A stretch of DNA of 64,000 nucleotides from Anderseniella sp039978075 (GCA_039978075.1 JBDWCA010000015.1:326253-390252), one strand, 5' to 3'; shown: positions 9,248-17,061, counted from the stretch's first letter. Notes: generated by a model not told the origin, from the letters alone. A program made the numbers and translations.

Positions 9248-9538
9248 TCACTTCCAGTCCTCGTCATGCACCATGATTTCAATCGGCCCGTCCTGCTCGG
9301 TCCGGCCTTCAGCATATTTACGGCGCGCCATATCGTGAATCTGAATCAAATGCCGGTCATAAGCATCGAGAAACAGTTCTGCCGGCAACAGACCGTCCAT
9401 GGGCAGGCCCGGGTCGTGATGTTTCAAGGCAAAAACCGTCACGCCGCACACCACCTCGCGGTGCCCGTCGCGGCCGGAAAATCTGACGCACTCGCCGTCG
9501 AACGACCTGTCGTCACTGGAAAACACCAATTGTCTCAT
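9248..9538 (-). CDS. DUF1488-family small protein
   Basis: This is a 96-residue protein starting MRQLVFSSDDRSFDGECVRFSGRDG, followed by VVCGVTVFALKHH. That layout matches the DUF1488 family, whose function is unknown. A frame extension to a GTG at 9550 is possible, but GGAGCGG sits at a proper distance from the ATG at 9538. The family often accompanies stress or anaerobic-metabolism genes. Here it lies between the cytochrome c and universal stress protein genes on the same strand, presumably in one transcript. Confidence 0.7.
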   Translation of the reverse strand: MRQLVFSSDDRSFDGECVRFSGRDGHREVVCGVTVFALKHHDPGLPMDGLLPAELFLDAYDRHLIQIHDMARRKYAEGRTEQDGPIEIMVHDEDWK

Positions 9539-9631
9539 ATCCCGCTCCACCAGTTGACCTATCCAGCATCAGCCTGCACGTTCTCCGCAAGCTGTGCGTT
9601 GACCCTCGTCAAACTGATGGCCGGAACGCTA

Positions 9632-10105
9632 CTACTCCTCTTGTATCGTCTCCAGGTATTTGACCAGCCGCTCGATGCGGTCGGTGGCGACCCGCGCGGC
9701 GGTCTTCGCATCTTCTATGAGCACGCCTTCTCCCACTGCCTGGCGCACGAACAATGCGCCCCAGATTGGCATTTCGGATGTGCCGTGCGCGAGCGGCATG
9801 TCCAGCCCCTCAATCGTCTTGAAGACCACCTCTTGCTGGAATACACCGTCAGCACGGGCGGAAATTCTGGTGAGGTCTGGCGGTGGCGTCTTCAATTCTT
9901 TGGCAACCGGTCCGTTTCCCCTGGCATCGCGGCCGTGGCAGACACTGCAATAGGTGGTGAAGTCCTGGGCTGCCTTGGCAAGTTCCGGACTTGTCAGCGT
10001 CGATGCAGTTACTTTCGCAGTGGCTGAAGCCGGATGAGCATACGTCACAACCGGCAGCAGGACTGGCAGGAACAACACAAACAGATGCCGCAGTCGTAAT
10101 TTCAT
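9632..10105 (-). CDS. Secreted class I cytochrome c
   Basis: This is a periplasmic monoheme cytochrome c of 157 residues. A Sec signal peptide (KLRLRH then a hydrophobic core, cleavage near AHPASA) covers about the first 27 residues. The heme-attachment motif is CSVCH near residues 53-57. The likely axial methionine lies in GTSEMPIWG near residue 112, a spacing typical of class I cytochromes. It is the first gene of a leftward set that also contains a membrane flavoprotein reductase, so it may be an electron donor or acceptor for it. A perfect FNR/FixK dyad lies about 80 bases upstream of the start. Confidence 0.9.
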   Translation of the reverse strand: MKLRLRHLFVLFLPVLLPVVTYAHPASATAKVTASTLTSPELAKAAQDFTTYCSVCHGRDARGNGPVAKELKTPPPDLTRISARADGVFQQEVVFKTIEGLDMPLAHGTSEMPIWGALFVRQAVGEGVLIEDAKTAARVATDRIERLVKYLETIQEE

Positions 10106-10179
10106 TGGCTTTCATCCTCGATGGCTTTATTGACTCAAACCGTCCGCTGCCATGGTGAACCCTTTTGATGTCGGCACTC

Positions 10180-10193
10180 TTGATATGCATCAA
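10180..10193. promoter_or_regulatory. Consensus FNR/FixK box upstream of the cytochrome c operon
   Basis: TTGATATGCATCAA, inside the longer palindrome CTTGATATGCATCAAG, matches the FNR/FixK consensus exactly. The centre is about 81 bp upstream of the cytochrome c ATG, so a -41.5 class II promoter would give a leader of about 40 nt. The divergent ATP-grasp gene starts 194 bp away on the other side and is a less likely target. Confidence 0.75.
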
Positions 10194-10386
10194 GTGACAG
10201 GTTGTGCTGTTACCCGCTCGTGTCGCCGGGATACCGGTCCCGGCTGGCAATTCGCGTATTGGATGACCTGATCTGGCGACCTTGACCGACTGGCCATCGA
10301 ACAAACAGAAGATGTAGCCGCTGGCCTGGCTCACGCGCAAAGATGACTTGGGCGACTGCCTGGAAACAAAGGAACTTCCCTGTCCG

Positions 10387-11370
10387 ATGCAGCAGATTCT
10401 GGCCAACATCGTGCTTTCACTAATGCACCCCGTTCTGGTGGCCAGGTTTGTTCTGAACTGCCGACATTTGCCTTCGGTGGCCGTTCCGGAAACAACCGAT
10501 GAAAAATACCTGTGGCGGAAAATCTTTGATCGCAACCCGCTGTTCGTCATTCTCAGCGACAAGCTTGAAACCAAACGCTACATGGCCGAACGATTTCCGA
10601 CAGTGCAGACGGCGCAAGTCCTGTGGGAGGGAGATGATATCCGCAGCGCCCCGCGCGAACTGCTCACCTCGCCAGGTTTCCTGAAGGCCAACCATGCATC
10701 CGGTTTCAATTTCAGGCTTGGTGCCGGTGAACTGAATCTTGCTGAACTGCACCGGATGACCCGTAAGTGGTTGCGTGTCCGCTATCACACCAAACACGGC
10801 GAATGGGGCTATGCGGGCGTAACACCACGGCTGTTTATCGAGGAGGATTTGGGGGCGAATGCCACAGAAGAGCTGACTGATTTCACCGTCTATGCATACG
10901 ATGAGCGAATAACCCATTTTGTCACCATGCACGGTCACAAGACCAACCATGTCAAAGTAGCGAGATTTGACAGCGGCGGCCAGCGACTTGCAAGACCGCT
11001 TGCGGGTGCATGCAAGGTGATAGGCAAGGATCAGGACGGACAGGAAATAATGGCTTCAGTTTTGCCACAAACCTACCGGCTGCCGCCGGAGTTTGAGCAG
11101 ATGCTGTCGTATTCCCGCGAGATAACGAAGGGCTGTGATCACTTGCGGGTTGATTTCATCTGGAATGGACACGACTTCTTCCTGACCGAAGTGACAATCT
11201 ACTCCATGGCCGGTTACATCGTCTACGAGGATGAAGCTCTCATACAACAGATGGCCGATACATGGGACCTGCGCGAAAGCTGGCTTTTGCTGACACCACA
11301 GTCCGGCTGGAGAAAGCTCTATGCCAACTGGCTTTCCAAGCGACTGCAGCATGATCCGAAACATGTATGA
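10387..11370 (+). CDS. TupA-like ATP-grasp protein (copy 1)
   Basis: This protein belongs to the TupA-like ATP-grasp family, named for a teichuronic acid biosynthesis protein and usually linked to surface polysaccharide genes. It is about 327 residues from the ATG at 10387; the frame is open to a TTG at 10348. Characteristic segments are KIFDRNPLF near the N-terminus, LKANHASGFN (nucleotide-lysine region), EWGYAGVTPRLFIEEDLG in the middle, and HLRVDFIWNGHDFFLTEVTIYS (metal-binding acidic strand) near the C-terminus. A paralogue starts at 15256. No glycosyltransferase or capsule genes are adjacent, so the substrate is unknown. Confidence 0.78.
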   Translation: MQQILANIVLSLMHPVLVARFVLNCRHLPSVAVPETTDEKYLWRKIFDRNPLFVILSDKLETKRYMAERFPTVQTAQVLWEGDDIRSAPRELLTSPGFLKANHASGFNFRLGAGELNLAELHRMTRKWLRVRYHTKHGEWGYAGVTPRLFIEEDLGANATEELTDFTVYAYDERITHFVTMHGHKTNHVKVARFDSGGQRLARPLAGACKVIGKDQDGQEIMASVLPQTYRLPPEFEQMLSYSREITKGCDHLRVDFIWNGHDFFLTEVTIYSMAGYIVYEDEALIQQMADTWDLRESWLLLTPQSGWRKLYANWLSKRLQHDPKHV

Positions 11371-11475
11371 ATTGTAAGAAATTAATATAAATAACAGAAA
11401 CTTGTGATGATTTTTTGATTCACACTCATCACTCTGGACCAGAGGGATAACCGGCATAGAAACCGTATTTGCGCA

Positions 11476-12474
11476 TTAAGCCAGTGCGTCGATATACGCT
11501 TCCGAAGACCTGATCACATCGAGCCCTTGCGGAGTAAAACGGGCGTGCCGGTGCAGGGTCTCAACAGCGTCGGTGAATCTGGGAACGTTATGACCGATAA
11601 ATTCGTTGGCAAAATCATGCTGATGCTGCGAGACGGTATCCGACTTCCTCAGCAGATCCATGCCGTAAATCATGCGGGCCAGCACGAAACTCTGATGAAA
11701 GATACCCTCTACAGGACGCGCGTCGGAGCGCAGCGGCGACACGTAGCGCTCGTCAGGTGAATTGGTCACCACACCTTCGTTGGGTGAGTGTGCGAACAGC
11801 ACCATGTGAGCATGTTCATGGATCAACGACACCACGCATTGCAGCCGGGTTGCGGTTGAATCGGCATTGAACAGAACCGCCCCGAATGCCCGCAAGGCCG
11901 TTACACTCTCGAACTCGCCGGGCTCGTCTCCGGCTACCTGGATGCCTGTTGCCAGGATCACGGTATTGACCAATGCATCCATTTCCGCTGCAAGCCCGGG
12001 CGCAAAACCACGCAGGTCTTCCATTGCACCGTACAGATTTGCCTCAGTCTGCGCGGCCCTTTCAGGGTCTGGTTGAACATAGCTGAACAACGAGTCAGCC
12101 TCGCAGAAATAGGACGTGACCAACTCGGTATCCCGGTCACAAGACTGTGCACCAAGGGAGATAACAACAATGCCGTCTTCCGCCGGCGTCTCGGCAAGTA
12201 TACCCTTGATGAGCGTTTCAGCCGACGCCATGTCTTCTGCCTGCAACGCCTCGATGAGTTTGAAATGCCGACTGTAAAGGCACGGAGATTCCCGGCTTCC
12301 GGAACGTATGCGGGACAGCAGGCCTTCAGCACGATCACCATCAAATGTCATACTCGGTTCGCAAACCGACAGAAGATACTCAAGACTGTCGGCGAAACCG
12401 TTGTTGAAATGGGCCCGCAGAGCAGACCCGGAAGCCGCTGATGGATTAAAGAACTTTTCTTCGAGCGTCACCAA
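11476..12474 (-). CDS. HExxH-type putative peptide-modifying enzyme (aKG-HExxH beta-hydroxylase-like)
   Basis: This is a 332-residue protein resembling the HExxH putative peptide-modification family (TIGR04267-type), some members of which are alpha-ketoglutarate-dependent peptide beta-hydroxylases. The metal site HEHAH lies at residues 219-223. It follows the conserved LFNADS..TR.QCVVSLI segment and precedes S249-R250-D251 and the probable third ligand H260 in GIFHQSF. The N-terminal 190 residues are helical. The start is uncertain: TTG at 12474 or GTG at 12471, both with weak ribosome sites. The gene follows a 77-residue peptide gene across a stem-loop, as in precursor-enzyme pairs of RiPP loci. 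Pairing and reaction are inferences. Confidence 0.72.
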   Translation of the reverse strand: MVTLEEKFFNPSAASGSALRAHFNNGFADSLEYLLSVCEPSMTFDGDRAEGLLSRIRSGSRESPCLYSRHFKLIEALQAEDMASAETLIKGILAETPAEDGIVVISLGAQSCDRDTELVTSYFCEADSLFSYVQPDPERAAQTEANLYGAMEDLRGFAPGLAAEMDALVNTVILATGIQVAGDEPGEFESVTALRAFGAVLFNADSTATRLQCVVSLIHEHAHMVLFAHSPNEGVVTNSPDERYVSPLRSDARPVEGIFHQSFVLARMIYGMDLLRKSDTVSQHQHDFANEFIGHNVPRFTDAVETLHRHARFTPQGLDVIRSSEAYIDALA

Positions 12475-12495
12475 TCATGCCCACACATATAAACA

Positions 12496-12524
12496 AGCGG
12501 GCAATCCTTTCAGGACTGCCCGCT
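12496..12524 (-). terminator. Stem-loop between peptide gene and HExxH enzyme gene
   Basis: An 8-bp perfect stem (AGCGGGCA/TGCCCGCT) extends past one mismatch into a further 4 bp with a 3-nt loop. On the minus strand it is followed by a T-rich stretch (TTGTTTATAT). It sits 30 bases past the peptide stop and just before the enzyme start. A leaky terminator here would give more precursor than enzyme mRNA, an arrangement common in RiPP operons. Leakiness is inferred. Confidence 0.6.
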
Positions 12525-12553
12525 GGCAATTTGGATTTCAGACTTGAATTACC

Positions 12554-12787
12554 TCAAGTCTTTGGCGACTTGGGCGCAATGCCGGCTTTGGCGGTTCCGG
12601 TCGCCGAGCCGGATGCGGAAGTTCCAACTGTTTTACCCATGTCGACATCAACCTTTGGCGCCTGGTCGGAAGCTGCCATCTTGTTCAGGAGGATTTTTGG
12701 TGCAGGACTGCGCATTGGTGCACCTGTTTGCCTGCCATCGGAGCCGCCACCCAGGGTCCGATCCAAATCCAATTTCAACGCTGACAT
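12554..12787 (-). CDS. Small 77-residue peptide, putative RiPP precursor for the HExxH enzyme
   Basis: This is a 77-residue peptide with a strong AAGGAGA ribosome site eight to nine bases before its ATG, so it is likely a real gene. The N-terminal part (MSALKLDLDRTLGGGSDGR) could be a leader. The remainder is low-complexity, rich in Ala, Gly, Ser, Thr, Pro, Lys and Asp, with APKVDVDMGKT in the middle. It has no Cys, His, Trp, Tyr or Phe, which excludes a lanthipeptide or thioether product but leaves Asp, Asn, Lys or Pro as possible modification sites. The next gene on the strand is the HExxH enzyme. No exporter or protease is adjacent. Confidence 0.6.
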   Translation of the reverse strand: MSALKLDLDRTLGGGSDGRQTGAPMRSPAPKILLNKMAASDQAPKVDVDMGKTVGTSASGSATGTAKAGIAPKSPKT

Positions 12788-13196
12788 ATGCTGCTCTCCT
12801 TGCTGTTTTACTCAACCGGTATTCAGTTTAGTGACAGAATTCGCGAATAACAATGCAAAGCACTTATTTTTCGACAAACGATATCGCTGTGTGCGCGCGA
12901 CGCAGGCGCAGGCCGGTCAACTTTTTCTATGCGGGATTTCCCAACCAATTGTTCCTCCGGTTCATCAGAGAAGTGACGACAAATCACAAGTGTCAAAAAT
13001 TCTGCCGGCATTGATTCTGGTCAATGGCCTCTGGGCTGGTATCAGACATGGTGGGGAAACACGCTCCATTCGCCATTCAGCCTGACAAAGGGCAATGGTG
13101 GTTGTCGTGCCGGATCGGGATGGAATTCGGGTGCGACGATTTGGAACCGACAATACCCGGATCAGAACTTGCATGGGAAAGGCATGCTTCATACAT
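12788..13196. other. Intergenic region between divergent peptide gene and blh
   Basis: This stretch of about 409 bases separates the leftward peptide gene from the rightward persulfide dioxygenase gene. It must hold both promoters. Short open frames exist on both strands, but none has a convincing ribosome site or recognisable product. The part nearest the peptide gene (12815-12885) is relatively A+T rich, as expected for a promoter. Apart from the BigR-like operator at its right end, no other element was identified. Confidence 0.5.
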
Positions 13197-13212
13197 ATTC
13201 AGTAATTTGAAT
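13197..13212. promoter_or_regulatory. SqrR/BigR-type persulfide-responsive operator
   Basis: ATTCAGTAATTTGAAT fits the ATTC-N8-GAAT inverted repeat recognised by the persulfide-sensing ArsR-family repressors SqrR and BigR. It ends 20 bases before the blh start, overlapping the expected promoter or leader region, which suits repression relieved by sulfane sulfur. The repressor gene itself is not in the window. Confidence 0.65.
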
Positions 13213-13232
13213 GTAACTGGAGGTACAGGACG

Positions 13233-14114
13233 ATGGACTACCCGGTCAATATGTTGGTGAAGCCTGACGTCAAGGCGTTCTTCGACCCGGCCACAAACAC
13301 CATAAGCTATGTGGTGAAGGATCCGGACAGCACGTCATGTGCAGTAATCGATAGCGTCATGGACATCGACTATGCCGCCGGGCGCATCACCTATCAGCAC
13401 GCCGACGAGATCATCGATTACATCAACTCGAACAGTTTGAAACCGGAGTGGATCATCGAGACCCATGTACACGCCGATCATCTGTCGGCCGCGCCGTATA
13501 TTCAGGACAAGCTGGGCGGCAAGATCGGTATTGGTGACAGGATCCTGGTTGTACAGGACACGTTCGGCAAGGTCTTCAATGAAGGCACCGAGTTTCAACG
13601 TGACGGTTCGCAGTTCGATGCCCTGTTCGCCGACGGCGCCGTCTACACAATCGGCAACATGCAGGCCTTCACCATGTATACGCCCGGCCACACACCGGCC
13701 TGCATGACGCACGTATTCGGCAATGCTGCCTTTGTTGGCGACACCCTGTTCATGCCCGATGGCGGCTCGGCGCGGGCCGACTTTCCCGGCGGGGATGCAG
13801 GCACTTTGTACGACTCAATCCAGAAGGTTCTGGCCCTGCCCGACGACATGCGTCTGTTCATGTGTCACGACTACGGTCCGAACGGCCGCGACATAAAGTG
13901 GGAGACCACCGTGGGTCAGGAAAAACAGCACAACATTCATGTCGGCATGGGGAAAACCAGGCAGGAGTTCGTGAAGATGCGCACTGAGCGCGACGCAACC
14001 CTGGATATGCCGCGCCTGATCCTTCCGTCACTGCAGGTTAACATGCGTGCCGGAGAAGTACCGACCGACCCGGACGGCATCCCGATGCTCAAGCTGCCGG
14101 TAAATGCCCTCTGA
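13233..14114 (+). CDS. blh: MBL-fold persulfide dioxygenase (Blh-like)
   Basis: This is a metallo-beta-lactamase-fold protein of 293 residues, closely patterned on Blh/ETHE1-type persulfide dioxygenases, which oxidise glutathione persulfide to sulfite. The metal-binding motif HVHADH lies at residues 78-83. Further ligands lie in YTPGHTPACMT (near 150), AFVGDTLFMPD and FMCHDYGPNGRD. The conserved C-terminal block DMPRLILPSLQVNMRAGEVP is typical of the bigR-operon protein. The ATG has a GGAGG site upstream. An SqrR/BigR-like operator precedes it. Downstream on the same strand are a SulP remnant and a 1-Cys peroxiredoxin, together suggesting sulfide/persulfide detoxification. Confidence 0.9.
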   Translation: MDYPVNMLVKPDVKAFFDPATNTISYVVKDPDSTSCAVIDSVMDIDYAAGRITYQHADEIIDYINSNSLKPEWIIETHVHADHLSAAPYIQDKLGGKIGIGDRILVVQDTFGKVFNEGTEFQRDGSQFDALFADGAVYTIGNMQAFTMYTPGHTPACMTHVFGNAAFVGDTLFMPDGGSARADFPGGDAGTLYDSIQKVLALPDDMRLFMCHDYGPNGRDIKWETTVGQEKQHNIHVGMGKTRQEFVKMRTERDATLDMPRLILPSLQVNMRAGEVPTDPDGIPMLKLPVNAL

Positions 14115-14131
14115 AACCGGCAAACCAGCCA

Positions 14132-14293
14132 ATGAGCAAGAAAGCCGGCGCATCCTCGCGTGGCATCGCCCGCTATATGCCGGTTCCGAACTGGGGCCGG
14201 AACTACACGACCGATGCACTGACAAGCGATCTGGTGGCATCGGTTATCGCGACCACCATGCTGATCCCGCAATCGCTGGCCTACGCCATTGTG
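14132..14293 (+). pseudogene. Remnant of a SulP-family anion transporter (N-terminus only)
   Basis: The first 54 codons read like a SulP sulfate/anion transporter start: ARYMPVPNWGRNYTTDALTSD is followed by LVASVIATTMLIPQSLAYAIV, the conserved first membrane helix. After position 14293 the similarity ends abruptly. The frame stays open by chance through the next gene but encodes nothing SulP-like. About 500 codons of a normal transporter are therefore missing, most simply by deletion. It begins 17 bases after the blh stop. SulP transporters commonly accompany blh, where they may export sulfite or sulfate, so the ancestral operon probably had this function. Confidence 0.75.
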
Positions 14294-14363
14294 GGATGTG
14301 TGAGCTGGCCTGTCCGAACAAATCAGGCAAATCCCGAAAAACCAAACCAAAGGAGTAACCAGC

Positions 14364-14993
14364 ATGTCTCTTCGCATTGGGCAGATTGCCCCGAACTTCA
14401 AGGCCGAAACCACCAATGGTCCGATCGACTTTCACGAATTTATCGGCACCTCATGGGTATTCTTCTTCTCGCACCCGGCAGACTTCACGCCTGTGTGCAC
14501 AACCGAGATGGGGCGCACTTCGCAGCTCGACGCCGAGTTCAAGAAGCGCAACGTAAAGCCGGTCGGCCTGTCCACCGATACGGTGGACGAGCACAACAAA
14601 TGGATTGCCGACGTAAACGATACCCAGCACACGACGCTGCAGTTTCCCATCGTTGCCGATCCGGACCTGAAGATTTCCCAGCTGTACGAGATGATCCACC
14701 CGTCGGAAAGCGAAACCGCGGCTGTGCGTTCGGTGTTCATCATCGATCCCGACAGGAAAATACGCCTGACCATGACATACCCCATGGCCGTGGGTCGCAA
14801 CTTTGATGAAATCCTGCGCGTCATCGACGCTCTTCAGACCGGCGACAAGGCGAACATCGCCACGCCGGCAGACTGGCGGCCGGGCGACCAGGTAATCATC
14901 CCGCCGTCGATCAGCACCGAGGACGCCAAGAATCTGTTCCCGCAAGGTTGGGACGAAGTCCGCAGCTACCTGCGTTACACCAATATCGGTTGA
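14364..14993 (+). CDS. 1-Cys peroxiredoxin (Prx6/AhpC-TSA family)
   Basis: This is a thiol peroxidase of 209 residues that reduces H2O2 and organic hydroperoxides. The peroxidatic cysteine is Cys45 in FFSHPADFTPVCTTE, the Prx6-type active site. It is the only cysteine in the protein, so it is a genuine 1-Cys enzyme needing an external thiol. The C-terminal Prx6 extension (from about residue 160, with PADWRPGDQVIIPPSIS) is present. The ATG has an AAAGGAGTAA ribosome site. It is the last gene of the blh unit and is followed by a strong terminator. Confidence 0.93.
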   Translation: MSLRIGQIAPNFKAETTNGPIDFHEFIGTSWVFFFSHPADFTPVCTTEMGRTSQLDAEFKKRNVKPVGLSTDTVDEHNKWIADVNDTQHTTLQFPIVADPDLKISQLYEMIHPSESETAAVRSVFIIDPDRKIRLTMTYPMAVGRNFDEILRVIDALQTGDKANIATPADWRPGDQVIIPPSISTEDAKNLFPQGWDEVRSYLRYTNIG

Positions 14994-15008
14994 GTTGAAC
15001 ACTCACTC

Positions 15009-15048
15009 AGGCTGGCCTGCAGGTTATCGGTCTGCAGGCCAGCCTTTT
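15009..15048 (+). terminator. Rho-independent terminator after the peroxiredoxin gene
   Basis: A perfect inverted repeat of 14 bp (arms at 15009-15022 and 15032-15045, starting AGGCTGGCC) with a 9-base loop is followed by a short T run. It lies 16 bases past the peroxiredoxin stop and closes the persulfide-detoxification unit. Confidence 0.9.
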
Positions 15049-15255
15049 CGGTTCAATCGCTGATTGGATCAAGCCGCCCAAAGCTGCCGATTCAGTTGCT
15101 TTTGAAACGCGCCGGCATTGCCGGAAGTGATTGAGTTTAACTCGCTACGCCGGTATTAGTTGTCAAAGCCGTTTTGCCGCAAACAGACAAAAAACTGAAA
15201 GTTGAAATATGCCGGCTGGCATTGCCGGTTGCAGGAAACCAGGGACGGTAACTGT

Positions 15256-16251
15256 GTGAATTCGAAACATGCATTATGGATTCTGCGCTGCGTGCGGCTT
15301 TGGAGCTATCTGGCCTATCCCGTTCAAACGGTCAGGTTTCGCCGGAGTTTGGGCTTCTGGCCCGAACCCGTATGGCCGACACGGTTGAACGACAAATTCC
15401 ACTGGCGCAAGATTTTCGATCGCAACCCGCTCTTCACTGAGTGCTCCGACAAGCTGGCCGCAAAAGAGTTCGTGCGGCGGGTCAATCCGGAGATCGAAAT
15501 TCCGAGAGTTCTGTGGGCCGGTGAGCGGGCCAGTGACATTCCCGACCACCTGCTGGCCGGCGATGTGGTTGTCAAAACCAATCATGGATCGAGCTGGAAC
15601 ATCCCGGTGCGTGGCGACGTGGTCGACAGGCAGGCCTTCAATCAGAAAATCGACACCTGGATGGCTCGCCGGTATGGGCGTAAGTATTGGGAATGGGGTT
15701 ATTTCGGAGTCAAACCGAAACTCTACGTGGAAGAATTGCTCATGGAGAACGGCGAGCCAATCGCCAACGTCTACAAATTTTATGTCGGAGCCGCTGCCGT
15801 TGGAGCCTGCTATACGGAACAACCAGTACCGGGCAGTGACGAGGTGATAGAAGGCGTACTGGATGTCGACGGCAACAGCTATGAAGGCTATCACGAGAAC
15901 GGCGTCTATGGCGACGTGGTACCCCCACCCGAATACGGACAGATGCTGCAGGCCGCCTTGTCGCTTGGCCGCCAGTTCGACTATGTGCGCTGTGACTTCT
16001 ATCTTGTTGAAGGGAAAACCTACTTCTCGGAACTGACCTTCTACCCTTATGGCGGACTTGACTCAGACTCGATCGATAACCTGATGGATCTGCTCGCCGA
16101 AACCTGGGACGTTCGCAAGTCCTGGTTCCTGACCACACCCCAGACAGGCTGGCGCCGGCTGTATGCGCAGGCACTCATGCAGGTGCTGGACAGTGGCCAG
16201 GCTGTGAAGCCGGACACGCGGCCACGCGGATACTCGCTCCCGGGCAGTTAA
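15256..16251 (+). CDS. TupA-like ATP-grasp protein (copy 2)
   Basis: This is a second member of the TupA-like ATP-grasp family, about 331 residues from the GTG at 15256, which follows AGGGACGG at a proper distance. The frame is also open from a TTG at 15202. It keeps the landmarks of copy 1: WRKIFDRNPLF, VVKTNHGSSWN, WEWGYFGVKPKLYVEELL, and YVRCDFYLVEGKTYFSELTFYP near the C-terminus. The family is associated with surface polysaccharide assembly. The two copies bracket the HExxH and persulfide genes without belonging to a visible polysaccharide cluster. The substrate is unknown. Confidence 0.78.
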   Translation: MNSKHALWILRCVRLWSYLAYPVQTVRFRRSLGFWPEPVWPTRLNDKFHWRKIFDRNPLFTECSDKLAAKEFVRRVNPEIEIPRVLWAGERASDIPDHLLAGDVVVKTNHGSSWNIPVRGDVVDRQAFNQKIDTWMARRYGRKYWEWGYFGVKPKLYVEELLMENGEPIANVYKFYVGAAAVGACYTEQPVPGSDEVIEGVLDVDGNSYEGYHENGVYGDVVPPPEYGQMLQAALSLGRQFDYVRCDFYLVEGKTYFSELTFYPYGGLDSDSIDNLMDLLAETWDVRKSWFLTTPQTGWRRLYAQALMQVLDSGQAVKPDTRPRGYSLPGS

Positions 16252-16365
16252 CAGGCGCGCGGTGGCGGCAACGGAGACAGTGCAAACTGTACTGCGGTGC
16301 TGATAACGCGATGTTAAACTCTGCCAAACACACTCCGCCGGTCTGTACAAAGCGAGGATCATTTG

Positions 16366-17061
16366 ATGTTTGGCAAGAAGCATCCTGATTACAAAGAGAA
16401 AAAGCGCAGTGCCATACCGCCGCATCCCGGACCCGACGCCGATGGCGTAACTCGGGCCATGCCAAAGGAAATGTGGGATGGGCCCCACGGCGATTTCCTG
16501 CGCGAAATCGGGGTCTCACCGGATGACGCCTCCAACGTCATGCCGACACAGCAATCCGTGCAGGCCAAGGCTGACAAGCTCATTGCGGACCAGACAGAGT
16601 TCCTGACCCGGATAAACGGGTCCCTGGGCGAAAAAGTAGTGCCATGGGCCATGATCCCCTGGAGTATCTGGCAGCAGGCGCATGCCGATTTTCTGCTGGT
16701 CGTACTGGATTTCTACCCGGTCCACCCCTTCAACACGCTTCTGTTGCCCGAAACCGAGCGTGGCGAACAAGCCTATGGCCTGCCCAAGCACCTCGGCGGC
16801 ATACCTGCAGGTCTTGAGGAGGCGGCCAACCGGATGATTGGCGGTATCCGGGATAACTTTGAGCAGTCACACAAAGACGTCACCACGCAACTGCAGAACG
16901 GCGATCTGGACGCTCTGAAAAAGGTTGATGAATACAAGGCCCGCGCGTTTGCCCAGGTGTGTGTGGTAGCCCATGAACTCGGCAAGACAACCTATGGCGC
17001 AGAAGCCTTTGAGCGGCATAAGCAGGTATGGGGCAAGACGCTGGGCTGGCCCGACTTCTGA
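16366..17061 (+). CDS. Conserved hypothetical protein, soluble
   Basis: This is a 231-residue protein with no recognised family. The start ATG follows a GAGGATC ribosome site; an overlapping TTG one codon earlier is less likely. The N-terminal 35 residues are charged and Pro-rich (KKHPDYKEKKRSAIPPHPGPD). The rest is predicted helical with aromatic-rich stretches such as VPWAMIPWSIWQQAHADFLLVVLDFYP. No signal peptide or clear membrane helix was seen. It follows the second ATP-grasp gene by about 115 bases on the same strand. Function is unknown. Confidence 0.6.
   Translation: MFGKKHPDYKEKKRSAIPPHPGPDADGVTRAMPKEMWDGPHGDFLREIGVSPDDASNVMPTQQSVQAKADKLIADQTEFLTRINGSLGEKVVPWAMIPWSIWQQAHADFLLVVLDFYPVHPFNTLLLPETERGEQAYGLPKHLGGIPAGLEEAANRMIGGIRDNFEQSHKDVTTQLQNGDLDALKKVDEYKARAFAQVCVVAHELGKTTYGAEAFERHKQVWGKTLGWPDF

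Noticed and set aside
12965..13260. Small frames on both strands between the RiPP-like peptide and blh
   Set aside because: No ribosome site and no recognisable sequence; the region is better explained as divergent promoter DNA.
14132..14806. A 224-codon plus-strand frame starting at the SulP remnant
   Set aside because: Only the first 54 codons resemble a protein family; the rest is the peroxiredoxin gene read out of frame.
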